A DNA stretch of 64,000 nucleotides, taken from assembly GCA_016194745.1 (NCBI GenBank), contig JACQBA010000010.1, forward strand, positions 124,001 to 188,000, written 5' to 3'. The notes under the pieces were generated by a model. That model did not search any database. It worked only from the letters and a program-made list of their open reading frames with translations, and was not told the origin of the DNA. This stretch comes from Elusimicrobiota bacterium. Lineage in GTDB: Bacteria > Elusimicrobiota > Elusimicrobia > UBA1565 > JACRDR01. Each line of letters starts with the position of its first letter. The first letter of the stretch is position 1. Shown in pieces: positions 25,045 to 32,314 of this stretch. The translations under genes and the position numbers were made by a program.

Positions 25045-25748
25045 GAGGTCCTTTGCGGAGGAGCCGGGGCGGGCGACGGCGCCTGCTGCATCGGCGCGGG
25101 AGCGGGAGTCGGGACGCCGGCCACGGACGAGGCCGGCGCGTTCTCGAGGACCTCCGCCAACTCGAAGATCCAGAGGTCGACCGTGCTCAGCCGCGTGCGG
25201 ACCGTCAGCGTGAAATAGTTGTAGAGGACCGCCGCCATCACGGCGACGGCTATGCCCGCGGCGGTCGTGACGAGCGCCTCCGAGATGCCGGCCGCGACGA
25301 CGGACGGCCCGCCCGCTCCCGCCGCCGCGAGGTCGTGGAAGGCGCGGATGATGCCGAGGACGGTGCCCATGAGGCCGATCAAGGGCGCGATGAAGCTGAC
25401 GGTGCCGAAGAACCCGACGCGCCGGGACAGGTCGATCTGGAGACGCTGCCGGTAGAGCTGGAAGGCCTCGACCAAGCTCTCCATGTTCGTGTTCTTTAGG
25501 CTAAGAAGCCGCGTCAGCGCCTCGCCCATGACGCCTTCCATCTGCCGGCAGATCGCGAGCGCGGCCGTGCGGTCCCCCTTTTCGAGCTTCGCGCGCACGC
25601 GCTCCCAGGTCTTCTCCGGAAGTCTCTCCGCGAACCACAACTGCCACAGCCTTTCGATGGCCAAGGCGACGACCAAAATGGATAGGAATAGAAGGACCGG
25701 CATGACGATGCTGGTCCGCATGATCTGCGCAAAAGTCATTGTTTCCAT
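25041..25748 (-). CDS. MotA/TolQ/ExbB proton channel protein
   Basis: 235 residues. Three membrane segments: about residues 12-32, and a pair at about 115-140 and 155-180. The typical family stretch is present (GFFGTVSFIAPLIGLMGTVLG, VTTAAGIAVAVMAAVLYNY), and a Pro/Ala-rich tail follows (about 205-235). It forms the inner-membrane ring around the two ExbD subunits encoded downstream and converts proton flow to periplasmic force. First gene of a four-gene operon with its own promoter at 25806-25778. An internal ATG (residue 4) is also possible. Confidence 0.88.
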   Translation of the reverse strand: METMTFAQIMRTSIVMPVLLFLSILVVALAIERLWQLWFAERLPEKTWERVRAKLEKGDRTAALAICRQMEGVMGEALTRLLSLKNTNMESLVEAFQLYRQRLQIDLSRRVGFFGTVSFIAPLIGLMGTVLGIIRAFHDLAAAGAGGPSVVAAGISEALVTTAAGIAVAVMAAVLYNYFTLTVRTRLSTVDLWIFELAEVLENAPASSVAGVPTPAPAPMQQAPSPAPAPPQRTS

Positions 25749-25777
25749 AGATAAATTTCCCTGCCCGGCGCTCGAGA

Positions 25778-25806
25778 AGTATAAAGGCCGTGCCCGTTAA
25801 AATCAA
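25778..25806 (-). promoter_or_regulatory. Sigma-70-type promoter of the TolQR operon
   Basis: Read on the minus strand: TTGATT (25806-25801), 17-nt spacer, TATACT (25783-25778). Predicted +1 near 25771 gives a leader of about 23 nt before ATG 25748. Confidence 0.6.
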
Positions 25807-25814
25807 TACCCTAC

Positions 25815-25906
25815 GTGGGGCGGGGGTCGGGGATCGGGGGTCGGGGATCGAACGGCTCAATGCAACTTCATGAGGGGCCGTCGGTCGTCCGATCCCCGAT
25901 CCCCGC
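25815..25906. mobile_element. Solo inverted-repeat element related to the four-helix-bundle cassette
   Basis: About 90 bp. Arms 25836-25856 and 25884-25904 are inverted copies matching at 18 of 21 positions around 27 nt. The outer left side repeats the GGGTCGGGGATC unit once more. The arms share the GGGGATCGGGG...CG(A/G)ACG(A/G)C pattern with the 37-bp ends of the cassette at 58529-58996 but enclose no gene. It looks like a MITE-like or deleted derivative, sitting between the TolQR promoter and ppk. Confidence 0.6.
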
Positions 25907-25953
25907 TATCTTTACGAGTAATTGGTACAATACCCTCGACGGAAGTCCAAAAC

Positions 25954-28083
25954 GTGCCCACCGACAAGATCTTCCCTACCTTCGCCCCATTCGAGGTCAA
26001 TCTCGGCAAGCCGCCGAAGATGCCGGCGCCCGCGTCCACGGAGATGAGTCCGGAAGACCGTCTGCTCAACCGGGACTTGAGCTGGCTTGCCTTCAACGAA
26101 CGCGTGCTGAGCGAGGCGGCGGACCCCACGGTGCCTCCTCTCGAGCGGCTCCGCTTCGCGTGCATCGTCAGTTCCAACCTGGACGAGTTCTTCATGGTAC
26201 GGGTGGCCGAAATCGCCCGGATCGGACGCCGCCAGCCCAATTTCGCGTTCCCCGACGGCATGCGGGCGGCCCAGCTGCTCGGGCAGATTCGAGAGCATGC
26301 CCTCCAGCAGAAGGCGCGGCAGGCGACGGTGCTCGCCGACATCCTCGACGCGCTGCGCCGCGAGGGCATCCACATCCATGCCGACTTCGAGACGGACCGC
26401 AGCCTGGACCTCGAGATCCAAGAGCGTCTGCCCAAGATGAACCTCTGCCTTCGGCGGGCGCGGGACCCGATGCCGTCGTTGTGGAGCGAGCGCATCCATG
26501 TCTTCGTGCGATTCCCGGGCGAGTACGCCGTCATCACCATCGAGGATCGGGAGGCCCGGCTCATCGAGCTTCCCGCCTCCGGCAACGCCCGCCACTTCGC
26601 GCTGGCGGAACGCTGGCTCAGCGCCCGCGCGCCCGAGATATTCCCCAATCGCGAGGTCATCGAGGCCTTCCCGTTCAAGATCATCCGGGAGGCGGACCTC
26701 CGCTACCGGCCCGAAGACGAAGAAACGCTGGAGGAACAGATCGTCTCCGCCGTCGCCCAGCGCAAACGTGCGAAGACGATCCGCCTCGAGGTGGACGCTC
26801 CCTCCTATTCCGAAGGCTCGTTGTTCCTATCGACGCTCCTCGGACTCGACTCGGCCTCGCTCTATCGTTTCGACCTGCCGCTCGATCTTCGGGCGCTGGC
26901 CCGGGCCTATGTGGAGAAGGGGCTCGAAGCGCTGCGCTACCCGCCGATCCAGCCGCAGATCCCGCCGCCGTTCCGCAAGACGCGCAGCGTCTTCGACACG
27001 GTGAAGAAGAGCGACATCCTTCTCCACCATCCCTACGACTCTTTCGACATCGTGGTGAAATTCCTCGAGGCGGCGGCCGCGGACCCGAACGTGAAGAGCA
27101 TCAGCCACACGATGTACCGCACCAGCCGCGAGTCGCCCGTCATGGCCGCCCTGCAGGAAGCCGCGCGCAAGGGCAAGAAAGTGAAGGCCTACGTCGAGAT
27201 CAAGGCGCGGTTCGACGAGCTCAACAACGTCCGCTGGGCCGAGGAGCTGCGGAAGTCCGGCGTCAAAGTGTTCCGTCCTCTCGGCCGCTTCAAGGTCCAC
27301 AGCAAGCTCACGCAGGTCGTCCGGACCGAGGACGGCGAGGACGTCTCGTACCTCCACCTCGGGACCGGCAACTACCACCCCGTGACCGCGCGGCAGTACA
27401 CGGACCTCGGATTGCTCACGTGCGACAAGACGCTGGGCGAGGAAGTCACCTCCTACTTTTCCGCGATCGAGCGCGGGCGCACGCCGTCGGGGTTCACGGA
27501 GCTGCTCGTGGCGCCCGGAGACCTTCACGCGCGCTGCCTAAAGCTCATCCACGAGGAGACGCAGATTCAGCGCCAAGGCGGCCGCGGGCATATCATCGCG
27601 AAGATGAACTCGCTCGTCGACCCGCACCTCATCAACGCCCTCTACGAAGCCTCCGCCGCCGGCGTGACGGTCGAGCTCCTGGTGCGAGGCATCTGCTGCG
27701 TCGTGCCCGGCATCAAGGGACTCAGCGAGAACATCCGCGTCGTCAGCGTCGTCGACCGGTTTCTCGAGCACAGCCGGATCTACTACTTCCGAGCCAACGG
27801 CCTGGACAAGCTCTACGTCTCGAGCGCGGACTGGATGTCGCGCAATTTCTTCACCCGCTACGAGATCGCCTTCCCGGTGAAGGACGCCTCGCTCAAGCGC
27901 TACGTCCGGGACGTCATCCTCGGCACCGGACTCGCCGACAACGTGAAGGCCTGGGCCCTCAAGCCCGACGGCACCTACATTCGCAGCGTTCCGGCAGACG
28001 GAGCCAAGGAAATCCGCTCCCAGTTCCAATTCGAAGCGCTGGCCAAGGTCGACTACAGAGACACGGCGCTCGCCAACCGCTGA
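25954..28083 (+). CDS. ppk: Polyphosphate kinase 1
   Basis: 709 residues from GTG 25954, preceded by GGAAG at 8 nt; the frame is open further 5' but that part lies in the repeat element. PPK1 polymerises ATP gamma-phosphate into polyphosphate. The N domain has LNRDLSWLAFNERVL; the phosphotransfer core has H449 (FKVHSKL) and H606 (EHSRIYYF). Their spacing of 157 is the same as between H435 and H592 of the E. coli enzyme. Also seen: HHPYDSFDIVV, HLGTGNYHP, and a final DWMSRNFF. Length fits the family. Nearby CYTH/VTC and SixA genes form a polyphosphate and phosphohistidine neighbourhood. Confidence 0.95.
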   Translation: MPTDKIFPTFAPFEVNLGKPPKMPAPASTEMSPEDRLLNRDLSWLAFNERVLSEAADPTVPPLERLRFACIVSSNLDEFFMVRVAEIARIGRRQPNFAFPDGMRAAQLLGQIREHALQQKARQATVLADILDALRREGIHIHADFETDRSLDLEIQERLPKMNLCLRRARDPMPSLWSERIHVFVRFPGEYAVITIEDREARLIELPASGNARHFALAERWLSARAPEIFPNREVIEAFPFKIIREADLRYRPEDEETLEEQIVSAVAQRKRAKTIRLEVDAPSYSEGSLFLSTLLGLDSASLYRFDLPLDLRALARAYVEKGLEALRYPPIQPQIPPPFRKTRSVFDTVKKSDILLHHPYDSFDIVVKFLEAAAADPNVKSISHTMYRTSRESPVMAALQEAARKGKKVKAYVEIKARFDELNNVRWAEELRKSGVKVFRPLGRFKVHSKLTQVVRTEDGEDVSYLHLGTGNYHPVTARQYTDLGLLTCDKTLGEEVTSYFSAIERGRTPSGFTELLVAPGDLHARCLKLIHEETQIQRQGGRGHIIAKMNSLVDPHLINALYEASAAGVTVELLVRGICCVVPGIKGLSENIRVVSVVDRFLEHSRIYYFRANGLDKLYVSSADWMSRNFFTRYEIAFPVKDASLKRYVRDVILGTGLADNVKAWALKPDGTYIRSVPADGAKEIRSQFQFEALAKVDYRDTALANR

Positions 28084-28087
28084 CCCG

Positions 28088-28834
28088 TCACGGCTGGATC
28101 GTGGAGTGCCGCGCGTCGGCCAACTGGCTGCCGGGAGTGACCGTCTCCTGCTCCCAGGGAAACGTCGAGTGCCCCAGCTTCTTGAAATGCGCCTCGAACG
28201 TCTTGAACAACTGTTCCTTCCCGGCGCCGCGATACTCCGCGTGGATCTTCCGGAACGTCTGCACGCGCCCGACCTCGAGTCCGACGCTTTGGAAGGCCAG
28301 GTAGACGAACTTCGAGCAGAACAGCGAGCCGCGGGCCCTTAAGTTGAACGCGTAGTCGTACGGCAACTCCAGGTTCGAGGCGCGACCGACGTACGCCTTG
28401 AGCCCGGCCACCTTTCCGGCGTCGAGTCCCCGCACCCGCTTCAACGCCACGCGGCCGTGGCTTCCCTGGACGAAGCCGCACAGGGTATTGGAGCGGCCCT
28501 TCGGCGCGGTGCTCTCGTAGACGCGCCACTCGCCTCGCGCGTTCTTGAGCGCTATGCCGACGTGACCGGCCCACGAGTTCGACGCCTTGGCGACGGCGCC
28601 AAAGAAGCCGTCATTGCGCTCGAGGACGACGACGTCGCCTTCCGCGACCTGCCGCTCGGCGCGCGCGCACGCGTCCGCGCCCCGCGCGGCCACCGGTATC
28701 GCGGTATAGGCGGGAACGGAGAGCCGGCCCGCCTCCCGGATCGCGACGGCCGGCGTCAGTTCCGGCGCCGGCGCGGCCCAGGAGAATACCGCCAGCGCGA
28801 GTACTGCCAGACTTCCGAACATTTTCTTGGTCAT
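28088..28834 (-). CDS. YiiX/YebB-like permuted NlpC/P60 cysteine hydrolase, exported
   Basis: 248 residues with a signal peptide to about residue 21. The family pattern of permuted papain-like hydrolases is seen: GDVVVLERN, SWAGHVGIAL with the catalytic-type His, and later LFCSKFVYLAFQ with the catalytic-type Cys. Such proteins hydrolyse peptidoglycan peptides, amides or lipids. AGAGGTGA lies just before the ATG. It converges with ppk, 4 nt between stops. Confidence 0.75.
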   Translation of the reverse strand: MTKKMFGSLAVLALAVFSWAAPAPELTPAVAIREAGRLSVPAYTAIPVAARGADACARAERQVAEGDVVVLERNDGFFGAVAKASNSWAGHVGIALKNARGEWRVYESTAPKGRSNTLCGFVQGSHGRVALKRVRGLDAGKVAGLKAYVGRASNLELPYDYAFNLRARGSLFCSKFVYLAFQSVGLEVGRVQTFRKIHAEYRGAGKEQLFKTFEAHFKKLGHSTFPWEQETVTPGSQLADARHSTIQP

Positions 28835-28931
28835 GGGATCACCTCTTCATCGCAGAATTGCGCGAAGAGAGCCTTTGAGGCAGAGGCGTTTTGCCCGCGC
28901 GGCGCTGGGCCCTAGGATTGGGAAATGTGAT

Positions 28932-29738
28932 TTACCGTTTGGCGCGCCGTCGGCGCGGGAGGAAGAACGAGGCGCAGCGGTGGTATTTGTCGAGCGGCTC
29001 GGGCCGCAGGTCGAACTTCTCGGCAAGCTCGTCGTTGAACTCGACCAGATCGTCGATGTGGTCGAGCTTCGCGTCCAGGTTGCCGCCCGGAGCCTTGACC
29101 TCGTTCTCGTACTCGCAGAAGGTAGACAGAGGATGGAGCCCGCCGCTGGCGATATGAAAGGCGAACACGCGGTCCAAGGACGGCTCGAGGAACGCCGAGC
29201 CCGTCTCGACGAGGAATTTCTCCTTCTGGTACATGCAGAGGATCGGGCACTCCGTGATGCGGCTGATGACGCCCGCGCCCAGGTGCCGCGTCATCGCCCT
29301 GATCATCGCCGGCTCCGCGTGATTGGCCAGGATCTTTCGCACCGACGTGTTGGCGAAATGCACGATGTCGTGATGGCTCTCTTCCATGGTGACGCCTTGA
29401 AGCCTTTCCGTCGAGAACTCGGAGCGGAAGAGCAGCCCCTTCATCTTGAACCCGGGGCCCTTGTACTGAAGATAGACGTTCGTCCCGTTGCGGCGGTAGC
29501 GCAGGCGCAGGCTCGCCCCCTTCCGGAAGACCTCCATGCGCGGCGTGTCGAGGAATTGATCGAAGAAGAAGACTCCCTTCTGGTGGATGACTTTCTTGCG
29601 CTTCAGGAGGTACTTCTCGACGTCCTTGGCGTCCTCGGGAAGGACGCGCTTCTTGGCTTCTATCTCGACGAAGCGGTGATCGTCGATCTCAAGGCGCCGG
29701 CAGATGGATTCGATGAGGGCGTCGTCGCCGTTTCCCAT
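28932..29738 (-). CDS. CYTH/VTC-like triphosphate tunnel domain protein
   Basis: 268 residues, cytoplasmic. The ExExK signature that opens CYTH/triphosphate-tunnel enzymes is exact: E25-I-E27-A-K29. Further strands supply the inward-facing basic and acidic residues (LRLRYRR, VYLQYKGPG, CEYENEVKA). The length and the LFRSEFSTE segment are closer to the VTC polyphosphate polymerase domain than to short CYTH thiamine-triphosphatases. It could bind or make polyphosphate or hydrolyse triphosphate; location beside ppk supports a polyphosphate role. A TATCTT -10 (29757-29752) predicts a short leader. Confidence 0.75.
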   Translation of the reverse strand: MGNGDDALIESICRRLEIDDHRFVEIEAKKRVLPEDAKDVEKYLLKRKKVIHQKGVFFFDQFLDTPRMEVFRKGASLRLRYRRNGTNVYLQYKGPGFKMKGLLFRSEFSTERLQGVTMEESHHDIVHFANTSVRKILANHAEPAMIRAMTRHLGAGVISRITECPILCMYQKEKFLVETGSAFLEPSLDRVFAFHIASGGLHPLSTFCEYENEVKAPGGNLDAKLDHIDDLVEFNDELAEKFDLRPEPLDKYHRCASFFLPRRRRAKR

Positions 29739-29755
29739 GGCTCGCGGTGAAAAGA

Positions 29756-29761
29756 TACCAT
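29756..29761 (+). promoter_or_regulatory. -10 hexamer TACCAT directly before the GTG at 29768
   Basis: TACCAT ends 6 nt before GTG 29768, making the predicted +1 the first base of that codon. It overlaps the divergent promoter of the CYTH gene and supports 29768 over the in-frame GTG at 29747. Confidence 0.4.
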
Positions 29762-29767
29762 ATTTCC

Positions 29768-30280
29768 GTGAAGCTCCTGATCGCGCGCCACGCGCACGCC
29801 GGCGACGAGGCGTTCAAGACGAAGTGGAAGAGCTCCGGGCGCCCGGACAACGAGCGGCCGCTCACCGGGAAAGGCCGGCGGACGATGCGCAAGGCCGCGA
29901 AGGGCCTCCGGTCCTTGGTGCCCGAGATCGGCCTCCTCGCTCCGAGCCCGCTCGCCCGCGCCGTCCAAACGGCAGACGTCCTGGAGAGGATCTACGGGCG
30001 AGTCCCTCGCAGCGTCATGAAGGAGCTCTCTCCGGGGGGGTCGCCGCAGAATCTCCTCAAGAGTCTCCGCGAGCCGCGCGAGACGACGATCGCGATCGTG
30101 GGCCATGAGCCGGACTTGAGCCGCTTCTTGGGATTCGTCCTCACCGGGAAGCCCGTCTCGTTCGCGCGGCTCAAGAAAGGGCAAGTCTGCCTCGTGGAGT
30201 TCGACGGAAAGCCCTCGGCCGGCGGCGGAACGCTCGCTTGGTCGCTCACGCCCAAGCAGCTGCGCGCGCTCGCGCGCTGA
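29768..30280 (+). CDS. sixA: SixA-like phosphohistidine phosphatase
   Basis: 170 residues. Histidine-phosphatase fold with the phosphate-accepting R7-H8 motif (LLIARHAHAG), the second Arg in APSPLARAVQTAD, and the second catalytic His in VGHEPDLSRF. Length and lack of extra domains match SixA, which removes phosphate from histidine on phosphotransfer proteins. GTG 29768 is favoured as start because MKLLIARH is the family's usual opening. Divergent from the CYTH gene, with the shared promoter region only about 30 nt. Confidence 0.85.
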   Translation: MKLLIARHAHAGDEAFKTKWKSSGRPDNERPLTGKGRRTMRKAAKGLRSLVPEIGLLAPSPLARAVQTADVLERIYGRVPRSVMKELSPGGSPQNLLKSLREPRETTIAIVGHEPDLSRFLGFVLTGKPVSFARLKKGQVCLVEFDGKPSAGGGTLAWSLTPKQLRALAR

Positions 30281-30286
30281 GTCCGG

Positions 30287-32266
30287 TCAGCGGACCGTCG
30301 CGCGGAGGATCTTGTCGCCCGGTTCGATCCGGTCGACGACCTCGAGTCCCGACACGACGCGTCCGAACGCGGTGTAGCGCCCGTCCAAGTGCGGCGCGGG
30401 CGAAAGCATGATGAAGATCTGGACGCTGCCCGTGTCCTTGCCGGCCTTCGGCATGCCCACGACGCCGCGCTCGAAGGGCGTGCGATTGACCTCGTCGCGC
30501 AGCGAATAGTCGGCGCCTCCCCAGCCCGACCCGCGCGGATCGCCGCCCTGGATCACGAAGTCCGATACGACGCGGTGCCATTCCGTGCCGTCGTACTTGC
30601 CCTTGCGCGCCCACGCGGCGACGCTCGCGGCATGGACGGGAGCGCCCGCGGCGTCCAAGAGGATCGTGAGGGTCCCCTTGTCCGTCTCCAAGATGAGCTG
30701 CACCGGAGCCGGCGCCGCCTCGAGGAACGGCGATTCTTTGATCCGGGCGTGGTCCGGGACGGGCCGCTTGAGCGCGGCTGCGGCCTTCGCGCGCACCGCC
30801 GGCGACGGGTCGGACAAGAGCGTCTCGCGGAAAGCGCGAACGGCTTGATCGAGAGGGAAGGACTCGGCCAGCGCCGAGGCGGCGCCGACGATCTCCTCGC
30901 GGACCTCCTCGAACTCGTCCCCCTTGAGCCGCCGGTATGCGGATTCGAGCGGCTTGAGGAGCGAGAGCGCCTTCCTCTCGCCGACGGCCGACACCGCGGT
31001 TCCGACCACCTCGAGCGGCGCGCTGGGATCCAGAAGCGCTTCAACGACGAACGCCTCCGCGAGCTCCCCCGGGCGCTTACCGAGGCCCTCGAGCGCCGCG
31101 GCCCGCACACGCAGGTCGCGGTCCCGCATGCCCGACTCGAGCAGCGCGAAACCCTCCTTCGGCAGCTTCTCGGCCGCGGCCATCGCGCGGGAACGGACCC
31201 ACCAGCTCGCGTCGGTCAAGGCGCGCTTGACCTCCGGCGCGGCCGCGTCGCCGCGGACCTCCGCCGCGCCGACGAGCGCCTGGGCGCGGACCATCGGGGA
31301 GGCGTCCGACAAGAGACCCGACAGGAGCGCGGCGTCCCCGTTGCCCTGCGCTAGCGCCGCGGCCGCGGCCGCGCGCACGTGCGCCGAGGGAAATCGCGCG
31401 GCGGACGACGGCACCATGTCTCCTCTTTTTGCGGCCGCCAAGACGCCGAGCGCCTCCACGCGGACCTGCTCGCTCGGGTCCTCGGCGCCGCGCGCCGCGG
31501 CCTTGAGAGGCGAGTCCGCGACCGGCGCCTTCGCCCATGCGGCGACGGTCTCGCCCGGCGCGTCCTTGGCGATCTTGGCCAGGGACCGGAACGCGAAGAG
31601 GCGCAGCAGATCGTCGGCCTCCAGCGACGCGCGAATGAGCGCGGCGGCGGCCCGCGGCTCGGGCGCCCGGCTGAAGGCCGCCGCCGCGCGCCAACGGACC
31701 TCGGCGTCCGGGTCGCGCAGCGACGCGCTCAGCCCCTTGACCGTATCGGTCGAGAATTCCGGGACGCGCTTGAGCAGCTTCAAGCGGAAGAGACCGCCGA
31801 CCGCCTGGCGGCGCATCATGGGATCGCGGTCCGAAAGCAGCCCGACGAGCTCCGCCTCGACGCCCTCGCCCCCGGTCTTGCCGAGCGCTTCCGCGGCCGA
31901 AGCCCGGACGCCCGCGTCCGTGTCGGCGAGAGCGGACCTGAGCGCCGCGCTCATCCCTGCCGGCGCCGCCGACGTCTCGTCCATCCGGAGCTGCCCGATC
32001 GCGAAGGCGCTCGCGCTTCGGACCGTTGGAGCGGAGTCCCGAAGCGCGGCGAGGAGCGGCGAGGCGTACTCCGGGGACTGGACGCGCCCCATGGCGACGG
32101 CGGCGGCCGCCCGCAGCTCCGGCGACGGGTCCTTCAAAGCGCGCGTCAGCAGGAAGCTCCCGGAGTCCCGGGAGTCCTCGGCCCGCTTGATCGAGACGAG
32201 ATTCGCAGCGGCGCAGCCGGCCGCCAGCGGCAAGAGGAAGGGAAGGATGCGTCCCGCGCGCACCAT
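30287..32266 (-). CDS. Lipoprotein with HEAT repeats fused to cyclophilin-type peptidyl-prolyl isomerase
   Basis: 659 residues. Signal with a lipobox-like LAAGC (Cys18), so probably lipid-anchored. Residues about 30-500 are HEAT/PBS-type repeats (recurring DPSPELRAAAA, DSAPTVRSASA, DPDAEVRWRAAA units of about 31 residues). The last 130 residues are a cyclophilin domain: WHRVVSDFVIQGGDP, GSVQIFIMLSP and YTAFGRVVSGLEVVD. It would assist folding of exported proteins, with the HEAT solenoid as binding platform. TACAGT at 32280-32275 predicts a 2-nt leader. Converges with sixA, 6 nt apart. Confidence 0.85.
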   Translation of the reverse strand: MVRAGRILPFLLPLAAGCAAANLVSIKRAEDSRDSGSFLLTRALKDPSPELRAAAAVAMGRVQSPEYASPLLAALRDSAPTVRSASAFAIGQLRMDETSAAPAGMSAALRSALADTDAGVRASAAEALGKTGGEGVEAELVGLLSDRDPMMRRQAVGGLFRLKLLKRVPEFSTDTVKGLSASLRDPDAEVRWRAAAAFSRAPEPRAAAALIRASLEADDLLRLFAFRSLAKIAKDAPGETVAAWAKAPVADSPLKAAARGAEDPSEQVRVEALGVLAAAKRGDMVPSSAARFPSAHVRAAAAAALAQGNGDAALLSGLLSDASPMVRAQALVGAAEVRGDAAAPEVKRALTDASWWVRSRAMAAAEKLPKEGFALLESGMRDRDLRVRAAALEGLGKRPGELAEAFVVEALLDPSAPLEVVGTAVSAVGERKALSLLKPLESAYRRLKGDEFEEVREEIVGAASALAESFPLDQAVRAFRETLLSDPSPAVRAKAAAALKRPVPDHARIKESPFLEAAPAPVQLILETDKGTLTILLDAAGAPVHAASVAAWARKGKYDGTEWHRVVSDFVIQGGDPRGSGWGGADYSLRDEVNRTPFERGVVGMPKAGKDTGSVQIFIMLSPAPHLDGRYTAFGRVVSGLEVVDRIEPGDKILRATVR

Positions 32267-32314
32267 GATGCGTCACTGTAGCTAATTTTTTCGAGACGAA
32301 GGGCGGCCGCGGGA

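Noticed and set aside
25870..25953. Longer N-terminus of PPK
   Set aside because: It would be encoded by the inverted-repeat element and has no family match; GTG 25954 has a spaced ribosome-binding site.
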